Shown: positions 41,576 through 51,716 of the stretch, one piece after another | Layout of the letters: each line of letters starts with the position of its first letter | How positions within the stretch are numbered: position 1 is the stretch's first letter | Origin: Candidatus Magasanikiibacteriota bacterium | GTDB lineage: Bacteria > Patescibacteria > ABY1 > Magasanikbacterales > 2-02-FULL-50-9b | Assembly (NCBI GenBank): GCA_903893485.1 | Contig: CAITMK010000001.1 | Location: 1-64,000, forward strand | Length of the DNA: 64,000 bases | Reading direction: 5' to 3' | The notes under the pieces: generated by a model | What the model was told of the DNA's origin: nothing | Seen by the model: only the letters and a program-made list of their open reading frames with translations | Database searches by the model: none | Translations under genes and position numbers: made by a program

Positions 41576-41758
41576 ATGGCACAGAACTGTAAACTCTGCG
41601 AACGTGGCACCACACGCGGCGCAACACGCAGCCACTCAAACATCCAAACAAAAAAATGGGTCGGTATCAATGTACAACCTATGAAATTATTTGGAAAAAT
41701 GATTTCTGTTTGCACCCGTTGCAAACGCACCCTCGCTAAGATGGTAAAGGAAGCATAA
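41576..41758 (+). CDS. rpmB: Ribosomal protein L28 (bL28)
   Basis: 60 aa. CKLC and CTRC pairs form the zinc-binding type; SHSNIQTKKWVGINVQPMK is the L28 core. A single-gene unit with its own promoter and a terminator that overlaps the stop codon. Confidence 0.94.
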   Translation: MAQNCKLCERGTTRGATRSHSNIQTKKWVGINVQPMKLFGKMISVCTRCKRTLAKMVKEA

Positions 41759-41787
41759 AAAAAGCAGCTCGCAAGGGCTGTTTTTTT
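41757..41787 (+). terminator. Intrinsic terminator of rpmB
   Basis: AAAAAAAGCAGC, loop, GGCTGTTTTTTT; the stem starts inside the stop codon. Confidence 0.85.
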
Positions 41788-41789
41788 AA

Positions 41790-41818
41790 TTGTAAAAAAA
41801 AAGTGCGCGTGTTACATT
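41790..41818 (+). promoter_or_regulatory. Predicted promoter of the flippase gene
   Basis: TTGTAA (41790-41795), 17-bp spacer, TACATT (41813-41818); leader of about 6 bases. Confidence 0.5.
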
Positions 41819-41830
41819 GTACCTACTTAT

Positions 41831-43102
41831 ATGAAATTTTCAGCACTGCTGCATAAATTGGAAAAGCTACTTAAGATCGACGTGCGCTACGTTTTATCGG
41901 GCGGTTTTTGGTTAACGTTTGGGCAAGTAGTTTCTGCAATCACCGGGCTCGCACTTTCAATTATTTTTGCTCGGTTACTACCCAAAGAAACGTACGGCAA
42001 CTACAAATTCATCACTTCCATTTTTGGCATGATCGCGATCACTTCAATTCCAGGATTGGGCGCTGCAGTAACGCAAGCAGTGGTAAAAAAACACGATAAC
42101 ACGATTTATACCGCAATTAAAACGCGCATTCGTTGGGGACTTTTAGGGGCGCTCGCCAGCATTGGTACGGCAATTTATTTTTATGCCAAATCGAATATTG
42201 ATTTTGCAATTATTTTTGGCGCGGCTGCACTATTTTTGCCGTTCATGGATTCGCTCAATACGTACGATTGCTTACTGCAAGGCCGTAAGGATTTTAAAAA
42301 ATCAAATATTCTTTATAGTATTGGACAACTGATCGTACTTGCTGCGATCGCTGCAACAGTTGTGGTAACAAAAAATATTGTTTGGATTACAATAAGTTAC
42401 ATTGCGAGCTGGACGCTTGTTCGAGGTGCTTTTTTTCTGTATATAAAAAAAGATATTAATAAGGATTCAAGCTCCGACGCATCTGCGATTACCTACGGAA
42501 AACATCTTTCCCTCATGAGCGTACTTGCAACACTTACCGGTCAACTCGATAAAGTATTGGCATTTCATTTTTTAGGCGCCGCACAGATGGCAATTTATGC
42601 ATTCGCAATCGCACTTCCCGAACAAGTACGCGTAATACTTGCGAACATTAATACCCTTCTATTTCCAAAATTTGTGCAACATGACGATCGCGTGATTCAT
42701 GGCGCAATGCGCAATAAATTTATAAAACTTTTTATTTTTAGCTCCGCAATAGTCGGATGTTACATTATTTCAGCGCCGTTTGTTTTTAAAATTCTCTTTC
42801 CAAAATATCTTGATTCAGTTCGCTATTCACAAGTATTTGCTCTGTCAATGCTTAATTTAACGTTTACACCAGCAACGGTATATCTGCAGGCAAAAAAGAA
42901 GGTCAAACATATGTATATTGGAAATATTATAACGCCACTTTTCCAAATCACAACCATGGTTGTTGGAATTATTTGGTACGGCCTTATGGGACTTATCATC
43001 GCACGGGTACTAACCCGTTTTTTCGGCAGCCTCTTTAATTTATTTTTGTATCAAAAATCAAAAGATATCGATATGACTGAACAATCTGCGCAGTCCATCT
43101 AA
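41831..43102 (+). CDS. Polysaccharide flippase (Wzx/MOP superfamily)
   Basis: 423-aa membrane protein with about 12 hydrophobic segments. The opening GGFWLTFGQVVSAITGLALSIIFARLLPKETYGNYKFI is typical of O-antigen/oligosaccharide flippases, which move lipid-linked glycans across the membrane. It faces the minus-strand glycan operon and ends 2 bases from its last gene, so it likely exports the glycan those enzymes build. Confidence 0.88.
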   Translation: MKFSALLHKLEKLLKIDVRYVLSGGFWLTFGQVVSAITGLALSIIFARLLPKETYGNYKFITSIFGMIAITSIPGLGAAVTQAVVKKHDNTIYTAIKTRIRWGLLGALASIGTAIYFYAKSNIDFAIIFGAAALFLPFMDSLNTYDCLLQGRKDFKKSNILYSIGQLIVLAAIAATVVVTKNIVWITISYIASWTLVRGAFFLYIKKDINKDSSSDASAITYGKHLSLMSVLATLTGQLDKVLAFHFLGAAQMAIYAFAIALPEQVRVILANINTLLFPKFVQHDDRVIHGAMRNKFIKLFIFSSAIVGCYIISAPFVFKILFPKYLDSVRYSQVFALSMLNLTFTPATVYLQAKKKVKHMYIGNIITPLFQITTMVVGIIWYGLMGLIIARVLTRFFGSLFNLFLYQKSKDIDMTEQSAQSI

Positions 43103-43104
43103 AA

Positions 43105-43875
43105 TTAGACCGGATCGCCAAATTGTTTTTCCGTAAAAATTTTAATAACATCGCTTTTCTTCCGCGCAACGACACCAATTTTTTGAGCCGACGTTGGTAC
43201 CAATTTTACAAAAAGTTTATGCCACCAGCGAGTTGCCTTATCAATGTAAGCAATTTGTTCCACTGCAAATCCATGCATATTTAGCAATTGACGAAGCGAT
43301 GCAGGGCTATAAAAAATTTTGTGTTCTGGCTGACTTTCAATCGCCTTTTGCACAGTGCGATATGCCTTGAAATTATCGATCGACTCCTCAAGTGTTAACT
43401 CTTGTACATCTCCCATCGTATTTTTCTTTTGAAAAAAAACATTTAAAACATTTTTTAGATCATACACATTTGGCGTATCCATGATGAGTGTACCACCTTC
43501 TTTTAAAATACGCGCGCATTCTGAAATCATTTGACCCGGGTGCCATGAATGTTCGATCACTTCACCAATATACACCACATCAAAAGTACCTGATTCAATA
43601 ACACCCGATAAATCATGGAGGTCGCCAAAATATTGATTTTTCAGATTCATTTCTTTTGCTAAATTTTCATTCACATCAAGGCCAGTATATTCCCCACCAG
43701 ATGCTTCAACAATTTTTCTAATTTCAATAGTAACGCCACCATCACCCAAATTACCAACATCAAGCACGCGGCCTTTGAGCGGACTTAAAAAATGCTTTAC
43801 AAAATTAGTACGTGTATGAAATAAAATACATTTTTGTAAATAAATATACGTGTTGCGCGAAATTTTAGTTGTCAT
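43105..43875 (-). CDS. SAM-dependent methyltransferase (class I)
   Basis: 256 aa. RVLDVGNLGDGGVTIEI is motif I, YTGLDVNENLAKEM fits the motif II acidic residue, then TFDVVYIGEVIEHSWHPGQM and GGTLIMDTPNVYDL. Resembles the UbiE/type-11 methyltransferases in glycan clusters, probably methylating a sugar. Last gene of the minus-strand glycan operon. Confidence 0.82.
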   Translation of the reverse strand: MTTKISRNTYIYLQKCILFHTRTNFVKHFLSPLKGRVLDVGNLGDGGVTIEIRKIVEASGGEYTGLDVNENLAKEMNLKNQYFGDLHDLSGVIESGTFDVVYIGEVIEHSWHPGQMISECARILKEGGTLIMDTPNVYDLKNVLNVFFQKKNTMGDVQELTLEESIDNFKAYRTVQKAIESQPEHKIFYSPASLRQLLNMHGFAVEQIAYIDKATRWWHKLFVKLVPTSAQKIGVVARKKSDVIKIFTEKQFGDPV

Positions 43876-43878
43876 AGT

Positions 43879-44901
43879 TTAAATGCCCTGTTTAATATAT
43901 GCACTCATTTTTTTAACCAGGCCTGCTAAATCATGGCGGCCTTGAACAATTGCGCGTAATTTATCTGGCGCATCCGGGGTCAGTGCTAAAATATATTTTG
44001 CAATCGCTTCCGGTGTTTCATTTTCAGGTGCTGCTGGATATCCAATCGCCTCGGCCTGCGCTTTCGTAATAACCGGTGTCACACCACAATACATGGATTC
44101 CAAAACGGTTTTATCAATCGTACCTGGAACCATATTTACCAACACGCGAAATTGTGGATATACTTTTTTTAATTCTGGCATCGGGCGTGAACCCATAAAC
44201 GTCACGCGATTTTTGAGATCAGTATTTTCCACGAGCGCGCGAATTTCTATTTCATAATCTGGATCGCGCGTTGGATCGAGCGCGCGACCATAGTGTGTAA
44301 GTGTGTATTCGGGTGGTAAAAATTGCAGTGCCTTAATTACCAAATCAATTCGCTTTGAGCGAGAGATGCGATGCACCGCAAGTAAATTTATTTTTGGCTT
44401 ACGATTTTCGTAATCCGTTATGTCAACATTCCAAAATTGCGTATCAATGCCATGCCCTGTTACAATCTTACGAGGATCTCCTTCATATTGCGGCAGACTT
44501 TCTTTGGTCGCCGCAAACATGCGCTTCACTATTTTGTCGCCAATTTTCATGGAAAAGGTGCGCGTATAGTGGGTATACCACAAATACGTTGGCGTTCGTT
44601 TAATTGCCCAGAGCCAACTACCCGCCGCAAGCCAACGCGGATTCATGTGCACAAAAACGCGATCATGCGGAATCGTGAGAATGAGCCACTGAAAATAAAA
44701 AAATGATTGGAGGCGTGACCAGCCTTTTTCGCGACCCAGTGAATACACGGGCATGTGTAAACTATTTTCACCTTTTTCTAAGCAGATGACCGTCACATCA
44801 AATCCTTCTTGCTCAAACGCTGCAGCCCAAAGTGCGCAAAAAGAAAAATCATCATCACGCTCATGAATTTTTGGTGTAATAAAAAGTAATCGCTGTTTCA
44901 T
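43879..44901 (-). CDS. Glycosyltransferase (GT-B, family 1/4-like)
   Basis: 340 aa. N-terminal LLFITPKIHERDDDFSF and the GT-B C-terminal half NLLAVHRISRSKRIDLVIKALQFLP, RVTFMGSRPMPELKKVYPQFRVLVNM, TVLESMYCGVTPVI. The E of the EX7E-like motif lies in KTVLESMYCG. Two bases separate it from the epimerase gene. Confidence 0.85.
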   Translation of the reverse strand: MKQRLLFITPKIHERDDDFSFCALWAAAFEQEGFDVTVICLEKGENSLHMPVYSLGREKGWSRLQSFFYFQWLILTIPHDRVFVHMNPRWLAAGSWLWAIKRTPTYLWYTHYTRTFSMKIGDKIVKRMFAATKESLPQYEGDPRKIVTGHGIDTQFWNVDITDYENRKPKINLLAVHRISRSKRIDLVIKALQFLPPEYTLTHYGRALDPTRDPDYEIEIRALVENTDLKNRVTFMGSRPMPELKKVYPQFRVLVNMVPGTIDKTVLESMYCGVTPVITKAQAEAIGYPAAPENETPEAIAKYILALTPDAPDKLRAIVQGRHDLAGLVKKMSAYIKQGI

Positions 44902-44902
44902 A

Positions 44903-45982
44903 CTAATATTTTTTCATGAGAATTTCTACGATTCGATCTGCCGCATGCCCATCCCACAGATGCGGTGCCGCACCTTTTTTCCAGTCACCCCGTTTAATTT
45001 TTTGCACCGCCTGCACAACATCATCACTATTCATACCAATGAGTTCGTTTGTACCTTCAGTAATGGTAATAGGCCGTTCAGTATCGGTGCGCAGTGTGAT
45101 ACAAGGAATTCCAAGCACGGTCGTTTCTTCTTGAATGCCCCCTGAATCAGTAATTACCCCCGCTGAGTCTCTCATTAACGAAATCATTTCAGTGTATGAC
45201 AAAGGATCAGTGCAAATAACCGATGCAGGAAACGTAATATTGAGTGATTCCATTTTTGTCTTTGTGCGGGGATGAACCGGAAAAACGACAGGGATTTCTT
45301 CTGCAACTTTTTTAATAAGCGCTACCGAATTCAAAAGCGCTTCGTCAGTATCAACATTTTGCGGGCGGTGCACCGTAGCAACAATATATTTTTTAGCTGT
45401 CAAACCAAATCGTTCGCAACATTTTAAAGATTCAATTTTGGGAAGTATTTGCATCAGCGAGTCAATCATTACATTACCGACTAAGTGAATACGATCAGCT
45501 GCTATTCCTTCAACAGACAAATTTATTACCCCCTGCGGTTCCGTAACAAAAAGTTCATCTGCATTATGGTCAACAAAAATTCGATTCACCTCTTCAGGCA
45601 TTGACAAATTAAAGCTGCGTAAACCGGATTCAACATGAATAAGCGGGACATTTGTGCTCAGCGCTGCAATGGTGGCAGCAATGGTCGAGGTAACATCCCC
45701 TACAACAACAATTGCATCTGGCGTATTTTTTTGAATTACCGGCACGAGCGCGGCAATTATTTTTTTTGTTTGAGAAATTCGATCACCACCAGAAATACCA
45801 AGATTCACATCAGGTGGCGGTAATCCAAGATCAGAGAAAAAAACATCTGACATGTTTCCATCAAAATGCTGCCCGGTATGCACCAAAACAGGTACAATTT
45901 TTTGTGCAATAAAAGCGCGATACAGTGGAGCAATTTTAACAAAATTTGGACGCGTTCCTGCGACAAGCAAACATGATTTCAT
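44903..45982 (-). CDS. wecB: UDP-N-acetylglucosamine 2-epimerase (non-hydrolysing)
   Basis: 359 aa from MKSCLLVAGTRPNFVKIAPL. It makes UDP-ManNAc from UDP-GlcNAc. Family motifs: GTRPNFVKIAPL, HTGQHFDGNMSDVFF, GDVTSTIAA, HVESGLRSF, ATVHRPQNVD, SDSGGIQEE-type (TDSGGIQEETTVLG). The longer upstream frame overlaps the glycosyltransferase gene before it. Confidence 0.93.
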   Translation of the reverse strand: MKSCLLVAGTRPNFVKIAPLYRAFIAQKIVPVLVHTGQHFDGNMSDVFFSDLGLPPPDVNLGISGGDRISQTKKIIAALVPVIQKNTPDAIVVVGDVTSTIAATIAALSTNVPLIHVESGLRSFNLSMPEEVNRIFVDHNADELFVTEPQGVINLSVEGIAADRIHLVGNVMIDSLMQILPKIESLKCCERFGLTAKKYIVATVHRPQNVDTDEALLNSVALIKKVAEEIPVVFPVHPRTKTKMESLNITFPASVICTDPLSYTEMISLMRDSAGVITDSGGIQEETTVLGIPCITLRTDTERPITITEGTNELIGMNSDDVVQAVQKIKRGDWKKGAAPHLWDGHAADRIVEILMKKY

Positions 45983-46016
45983 AGCGTTGTTATTGTAGTC
46001 GGGCCCACTTAAAAAG

Positions 46017-47132
46017 TCAATCAAAAAGGCTCAGCAATGTGCGGGCGCGCATATCCCACGTATATTTTTGGCAAACAATTTGCAACGCTTTTTGCGCGCG
46101 ATTATTAGCTTCTGCCGAATTACTAAGTGCGGCAATGCAAGCATCAAAAAAACTGTTTGCATCATCAGGCAATGCAAAAAAAGCAGCATCATCTGTTAAA
46201 ATCTCTCGCATGGATGGTAAATCTGAAACAACAATCGGTCGTGCCGATGCCATATATTCAAAAAGCTTCATTGGTGAGGTATACTCGCGAGAAATTTTTT
46301 CCACGCCTGAATTTGGAATAATAAGTACGTCGGCGGCTTGCAAATAAAGCGGCATTTCTTGATGAGGTTTTTGCCCAAGATACACAATAGTATCGATACC
46401 TTTAGCTCGGGCGCGATTTAGCTCAATATCGCATGCAACCCCGCCCACCACGACCAGCAACATCGTTTCTGGCAATTTACGTGCAAGCTCAAGTAACAGG
46501 TCTGCACCCTTCCAAGAATATAAGTGGCCCGTATATAAAATTATTTTTTTATCAAACGGAAGCCCAAGTTTTCGTCGCGCTTCATCAGCCAAAATTGAAA
46601 TCGCAAATTTAGTATAATCGACCGCATCGGGTGAAATAATGATTTTTTTTTCAGCAATTCCCTTTTCAATAAAAAAACTTTTTAGTCCATTAGAAATTAC
46701 AATAACATGAGCAACTCTTTTTGCTACCGCTCGAATAATACTATTCCACCGCCCGGTGTGCGCTTCATAGATTTTTTTTCCGCGCGCAAATACGCAGGCC
46801 AGCAGTAGTGCGTACTCATCACGACTATAAATAACATCAGGCTTGCGAGCCCAAACGGTTCGCAACGCACTACAGGCAAACGTAATTGACTGAAAAATAA
46901 ATCCTGCACGCCCTAAAAAAACAGTATCAATTGTTCCAACGTATTGGATCTTAAAATTACTCTGAATTCCGTAATACAAAAATGGGTCTTGCGTAATTTC
47001 ATTGCGCCGCCCTGGCACAACCAACGTTACTTCGGCCCCTGCACGCGCAAATGCCTCACACATGCTCATGATTTGAATGCCATGCGCCTTTTCCGTTGGC
47101 AATCGAGAATTAGTGAGATACAACAACTTCAT
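46017..47132 (-). CDS. Glycosyltransferase family 4 protein
   Basis: 371 aa. GT-B fold: KLLYLTNSRLPTEKAHGIQIMSMCEAFARAG at the N-terminus; IILYTGHLYSWKGADLLLELARKLP and SPMKLFEYMASARPIVVSDLPSMREIL toward the C-terminus, typical of GT4. It overlaps the next upstream gene by 4 bases. Confidence 0.9.
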   Translation of the reverse strand: MKLLYLTNSRLPTEKAHGIQIMSMCEAFARAGAEVTLVVPGRRNEITQDPFLYYGIQSNFKIQYVGTIDTVFLGRAGFIFQSITFACSALRTVWARKPDVIYSRDEYALLLACVFARGKKIYEAHTGRWNSIIRAVAKRVAHVIVISNGLKSFFIEKGIAEKKIIISPDAVDYTKFAISILADEARRKLGLPFDKKIILYTGHLYSWKGADLLLELARKLPETMLLVVVGGVACDIELNRARAKGIDTIVYLGQKPHQEMPLYLQAADVLIIPNSGVEKISREYTSPMKLFEYMASARPIVVSDLPSMREILTDDAAFFALPDDANSFFDACIAALSNSAEANNRAQKALQIVCQKYTWDMRARTLLSLFD

Positions 47133-47965
47133 AAAAAATGTTGCTCATAAAAAACGCGTGTTCCGAGTACAATAAGCATAAGTTGATACCGCAGCGATTG
47201 TGCAACAAACTTAATTGGTAATACATTTTTTACGCCGTATCTAAGATACGTCAAAATAACCCGCACACAAATTACCGCGGACGCACGTACATTCCGATAG
47301 ATAATATATTTGAAATATTGAGAAACAGTGATGGTATGCCCTCGATACTCCTGAAGGGCAAGCCCCAAATAATAACTCGTCTTTTCTCGAAATTCGGCAT
47401 AAGGACGATAACTAAAATATACAATATTTTTTGCAACCAACTCTTTTGTTTTTTCACCGATAATCCAACGCTCATGAACCTTTTTTCCAGCGCGCAAATA
47501 AGTATCGCCAAGTGTATTGTACAAACGAAGCATCGAAATATGTGGATATGACCACGCATGCTGAACCACCACACCATCACCATCGTCCAACACAATCAGA
47601 TCTTTCGCCTGAAGAGCAACAAAAGGATCATTTTTTTTCACCACCTCGCGAATTTCATCAATGAGTCCTTCAGAAAACCATTCATCAGAATCAATATTTA
47701 CCACCCAATGATGAGTTGCTGCAGCAAGACCCTTTTGACGTACCTCCGTAAAATTATCAATGCGAATATTTGGCTCATCAGTTTCCTTTTGTTTAATAAT
47801 TCGAGCACCAAATTCTTTTGCAATTGCATGAGTCGCATCGGTACTATTTCCATCAACTAAAATAATTTCGGCAAAATCAGCAATACTTACAAGGCAGCGC
47901 CGAAGCACCTTTTCTGAATTTAATGTTGGAATGATTGCGGTACAAGGAATTCGCTCGTGTTGCAT
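47129..47965 (-). CDS. Glycosyltransferase family 2 protein (WaaE/KdtX-like)
   Basis: 278 aa. CTAIIPTLNSEKVLRRCLVSIADFAEIILVDGNSTDATHAIAKEFGA is the GT2 nucleotide-binding start and NIDSDEWFSEGLI holds the DxD metal site. The form without a C-terminal membrane segment resembles LPS core glucosyltransferases. Co-transcribed with the aminotransferase gene one base upstream. Confidence 0.88.
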   Translation of the reverse strand: MQHERIPCTAIIPTLNSEKVLRRCLVSIADFAEIILVDGNSTDATHAIAKEFGARIIKQKETDEPNIRIDNFTEVRQKGLAAATHHWVVNIDSDEWFSEGLIDEIREVVKKNDPFVALQAKDLIVLDDGDGVVVQHAWSYPHISMLRLYNTLGDTYLRAGKKVHERWIIGEKTKELVAKNIVYFSYRPYAEFREKTSYYLGLALQEYRGHTITVSQYFKYIIYRNVRASAVICVRVILTYLRYGVKNVLPIKFVAQSLRYQLMLIVLGTRVFYEQHFL

Positions 47966-47966
47966 A

Positions 47967-49076
47967 CTAGTATGATACGTAAAATTCCTTTATACACGCG
48001 ATCGTATAATCCATTTCTTCTCGAGTCATCTCAGGAAACATAGGGAGTGAGAGAATGCGTTTACAAACAGCTTCGGTACGAGGCAGATCCCCCACTGAGT
48101 AATCAAGATGTTCGAGAGCTTTTTGTAAATGTAACGAGACAGGATAGTGGATACCGGTCGAAACACCTTTTTGAATTAAAAAATGTTGAAGTGCATCGCG
48201 CTGCGCGGTTTGAATCACAAATAAATGCATATTCGAGATGTTTCCATTTGCTATGGTTTCTACTGTCACATCGCCAACTCCTGATAACTGCTCACGGTAA
48301 TATGCGGCATGCTCATTTCGAAGCTTGTTCCAGTGTGATATATATTTTAATTTTACACTCAAAATAGCACCCTGAATGCCATCCATGCGCATATTATATC
48401 CGAGCATCACATGCACATAACGTTCATAGCACCCATGATTACGAAGCGCTCGTGCCTCCATCGCAATTCGATCATCATTGGTAATAAGTGCACCGCCCTC
48501 ACCATACGCACCTAAATTTTTTCCTGGATAAAAACTAAATGCGGCGGCCACACCAAACGCCCCGGGCTGTTTTCCATTTTGAAATGCACCATATGCCTGA
48601 CACGCATCCTCAAGAACTTGCAAATTATGCAATTTCGCGAACACCATGACACCATCCATCGGTACCATCTGCCCATAAATATGAACCGGGATTATTGCCT
48701 TTGTTTTCTGAGTAACTTTTTTTTCTGCATCGATCAAATCTATTGCGTAGGAACCATCTGCGATATCAACAAACACGGGTATCGCACCGACCGACAAAAT
48801 TGCTTCTGCCGTAGCGATAAACGTGTGCGCCGGAAGAAGTACCTCATCGCCAGGACCAATACGCATGGTACGAAGCGCGATAACAAGTGCGGAGGTGCCT
48901 GTATTTACCGCGACACAATGCTTCACACCACAAGCTGCAGCAAGAGACGATTCAAAATCAGACACACCTTTCCCCAAAACAAAATCAGCATTCTCCATAA
49001 CTGAAGAAATCGCTAAAGATATTTCATCTTTTAGATATGCGTATTGGCGCTTTAAATCAATAAATGGCACTTCCAT
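47967..49076 (-). CDS. DegT/DnrJ/EryC1/StrS-family sugar aminotransferase
   Basis: 369-aa PLP enzyme that installs an amino group on a nucleotide sugar. MEVPFIDLKRQYAYLKDEI opening, NTGTSALVIALRTMRIGPGDEVLLPAHTFIATAEAI, EDACQAYGAFQNGK, and FSFYPGKNLGAYGEGG with the PLP-binding Lys. Normal length. A partner dehydrogenase or dehydratase is not in the window. Confidence 0.92.
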   Translation of the reverse strand: MEVPFIDLKRQYAYLKDEISLAISSVMENADFVLGKGVSDFESSLAAACGVKHCVAVNTGTSALVIALRTMRIGPGDEVLLPAHTFIATAEAILSVGAIPVFVDIADGSYAIDLIDAEKKVTQKTKAIIPVHIYGQMVPMDGVMVFAKLHNLQVLEDACQAYGAFQNGKQPGAFGVAAAFSFYPGKNLGAYGEGGALITNDDRIAMEARALRNHGCYERYVHVMLGYNMRMDGIQGAILSVKLKYISHWNKLRNEHAAYYREQLSGVGDVTVETIANGNISNMHLFVIQTAQRDALQHFLIQKGVSTGIHYPVSLHLQKALEHLDYSVGDLPRTEAVCKRILSLPMFPEMTREEMDYTIACIKEFYVSY

Positions 49077-49092
49077 AAATAATTTTTATTAA

Positions 49093-50061
49093 CTATTCGA
49101 TCACGACATTTCGCTGAACGCCATTTATAAAACCTAACACATGTGAGTTTTCTTCATTGATAATATACGGCTTTGGTTTATAGGTAAGTCGATACAAAAT
49201 TCGTTCAGCATACTCCGCACCAACCCCGAGGATCAAAAACAACACTGTCATATTTATCAAGAAAAACGGTACCCCAAAGACATCTGAGAGAGATTGCCCC
49301 GAATGCGTGGCAGCTGCTAATACCCAAACGCAAAGTAGTATAAAATTAGCCGCACTCATGATAAACGAAATACTGCGCGCAATCCGCAGAGGCTGAAAAG
49401 ATCTGACAAACACAACCTCATACATGATACCAAACAATTTCTTCAAATCACTCTCTGCGTTATTCTGCTTGTGATATTGAAAAAGTTCATAGGGTAATCC
49501 ATTTCGAATTGCCGTCAATAAAAACTCACGAGAGACATCATCGTCTTTTAATGCAACAAGCATTTCAGGACGCCCAATTGCACACAACGTGGTAGCGTGA
49601 ACTGGAATTTTTACATGTAGAAACTTTTTACAATACCAACTTGAGAGTGCAAGGCAAGCTCGATACAGCACTGACTTATCCGTCGGAGGAGTTACCCCAA
49701 CGAGCAATCGATCACCTTTAATGCGCTCTGCAATTATTTCAAGAACCGCGCTCACCGAATCATTTTCTGGAGCTACCACAACGACACAATCACCGATTAC
49801 ATTCTCGAGCCCTAAGCGAAACGCACGATTTTGTCCTTGTTTTTTAGACAAACGCAAAAACCGTAAATTAAGAATTTTTTGCAAAAGCTCTTGAGCCTCC
49901 TTCTGAACAAGAATGTCATCGGTATTATCAACGAACACGATCTCATAATTTTCGTATTCACTCATCAAAGAATCACCGAGGTCTGCAATATAGCAATCAA
50001 ATTCCTTATGATATTTATTAATAACAATGAGCACCGAGATAAAGTAATTTTCAATTTTCAT
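49093..50061 (-). CDS. GT2-like glycosyltransferase with C-terminal membrane helices
   Basis: 322 aa. The N-terminal domain (SVLIVINKYHKEF, YEIVFVDNTDD, GQNRAFRLGLENVIGD) is a divergent GT2 fold; the DxD position reads APENDS, so the metal site is unusual and activity uncertain. Two hydrophobic helices near residues 230-285 resemble the membrane part of dolichol/undecaprenyl-phosphate sugar transferases (GtrB-like). Overlaps the FAD enzyme gene by 4 bases. Confidence 0.68.
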   Translation of the reverse strand: MKIENYFISVLIVINKYHKEFDCYIADLGDSLMSEYENYEIVFVDNTDDILVQKEAQELLQKILNLRFLRLSKKQGQNRAFRLGLENVIGDCVVVVAPENDSVSAVLEIIAERIKGDRLLVGVTPPTDKSVLYRACLALSSWYCKKFLHVKIPVHATTLCAIGRPEMLVALKDDDVSREFLLTAIRNGLPYELFQYHKQNNAESDLKKLFGIMYEVVFVRSFQPLRIARSISFIMSAANFILLCVWVLAAATHSGQSLSDVFGVPFFLINMTVLFLILGVGAEYAERILYRLTYKPKPYIINEENSHVLGFINGVQRNVVIE

Positions 50062-51191
50062 AGTGAGGTGATATCAAGTTGAATTTCCTGCAAAATATCG
50101 TAGATATTATCAATTTTTGAACCGAGTACCGCGTGGAAGTTTTTGATACCGCAATTTTTTTTAAATAAAATCGGACGCGCATCATCACTTTCCGTTACCG
50201 GTAAGATTGTTTTAAACTCCCATAATGACTCCCCAGAGTATACGACATCTTTAAGCGCAGGCACATACCGCATTCCATCACGCTGCATATACACAAATTT
50301 AGAGCGCGCTTCCGGCAATGCCAGCGGTACATGCGTATGCATATCTTGCGGAGAATCCTGCCATTCAACATGCGGCGTATAACGCACATGACTCAAGGTA
50401 TGTTTTTGTAATGCCGGAAATGGCATGAGTGAAAAAAAAGGACCACACATTACGGTGATACCGATATTTTCGAACTGCGGTGGCACATCAACCAAGGCTA
50501 ATTCAGTTAATTCATATTTAAGAGAAAGAAGTGGTAATCCCGAATCTGCAAGTAATCTATTAATTCCCGAATAGGTGCAGTTATATACACGATCAGCAGT
50601 AATGGTTTCAGTGGCCCCATGAACATCTTGCAATAATACTGAGATTTTTCCATCCGCAAGACCACTCACTTGTATCGCCGTTGTTTGCAATGCAATCGCT
50701 ATCTTATTTTGAATCATTTTTTCCAAAACAATTTCTTTAAGAACTGTTGCGTCAAAAATAGATTCTTCTGCCAAAAATACATCCTCAATAATACTTGAAT
50801 CAAAATAATTTAAAACTTTAGGTTGGGGCTGAGCTATTCGCGCACCAGCACGCTGCATAAATAAACGAAACTGCCCTGCATTAATTTTAGAATTAAGTCG
50901 ACTAATTGCGTAATACGAATCAAAATTAGTTATAACCGCTCGCTGATAGTCTGCAATAAAATGTGGGTAATTAATTGCAGAACGCGTTGCTGTTCGAAGA
51001 TTTCGAGGATAATGATGCCCCGCATGAATACGCGCCTGATTTGAAAAAGATGCACGAGAAAGTAGTGCATCTTTTTGTTCAATAACTGCAATGTGAGAAA
51101 ATTGTAAACTTAAAAAGTTAGCTATTTCACAGCCATAAAACCCGCCGCCAATCACGATGACGTCAAAATGTTTTCTATGTAAAATAGCCAC
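50058..51191 (-). CDS. FAD-dependent oxidoreductase (DAO family) in the glycan operon
   Basis: 377 aa. FDVIVIGGGFYGCEIANFLS is a Rossmann FAD-binding motif and VIEQKDALLSRASFSNQARIHAGHHYPR fits DAO-type enzymes. Start codon is GTG (51191), 16 bases after ndk. The substrate is unknown; the position among glycosyltransferases suggests a sugar or sugar-acid oxidation, which is inference only. Confidence 0.75.
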   Translation of the reverse strand: MAILHRKHFDVIVIGGGFYGCEIANFLSLQFSHIAVIEQKDALLSRASFSNQARIHAGHHYPRNLRTATRSAINYPHFIADYQRAVITNFDSYYAISRLNSKINAGQFRLFMQRAGARIAQPQPKVLNYFDSSIIEDVFLAEESIFDATVLKEIVLEKMIQNKIAIALQTTAIQVSGLADGKISVLLQDVHGATETITADRVYNCTYSGINRLLADSGLPLLSLKYELTELALVDVPPQFENIGITVMCGPFFSLMPFPALQKHTLSHVRYTPHVEWQDSPQDMHTHVPLALPEARSKFVYMQRDGMRYVPALKDVVYSGESLWEFKTILPVTESDDARPILFKKNCGIKNFHAVLGSKIDNIYDILQEIQLDITSL

Positions 51192-51207
51192 ACAATATTT
51201 TTATGAA

Positions 51208-51690
51208 TTATTCCCGTTCATCTTCGGTGTAAACGTGCAAGTAATCAGTGCGGCTATAATCGTACAATTCATCTTCTGAAAAGAAGCGTGGAACCTCAAG
51301 CATTGCATTTTCAACCGTGTCTGATGCATGAATTACGTTACAAGCAACACTCATCGCCAAATCGCCACGAATTGAACCTGCTTCTGCAACACGCGCTTTC
51401 GTAATACCAGTAATCTGGCGAACCGCAGCAACAACTTCTAAGCCTTCCAAACAAATTGCAACCACTGGTGATGACATCATAAAACGTTCAACACCTGGAT
51501 AAAACGGCTTGCCTGCAATGTGCGCATAGTGTTCGCGGAGTACTGCTTCGTCCAAACGCATCATTTTAAGGCCGACAATTTTAAGGCCTTTGCGTTCAAA
51601 GCGGTTAATAATTTCGCCGACGAGTGCGCGCTGAATTGCGTCTGGCTTGATTAAAATCAATGTTTTTTCTGACAATCCGGTGAAATTCAT
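51208..51690 (-). CDS. ndk: Nucleoside diphosphate kinase
   Basis: 160 aa from MNFTGLSEKTLILIKPDAIQRALVGEII. The active-site His lies in NVIHASDTVENA. Slightly longer than 140-150-aa forms because of the C-terminal tail FFSEDELYDYSRTDYLHVYTEDE. It heads the run into the glycan genes and could supply NTPs for sugar nucleotides. Confidence 0.95.
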   Translation of the reverse strand: MNFTGLSEKTLILIKPDAIQRALVGEIINRFERKGLKIVGLKMMRLDEAVLREHYAHIAGKPFYPGVERFMMSSPVVAICLEGLEVVAAVRQITGITKARVAEAGSIRGDLAMSVACNVIHASDTVENAMLEVPRFFSEDELYDYSRTDYLHVYTEDERE

Positions 51691-51716
51691 ATGAGTAAAT
51701 AACAAATTATGCCCAA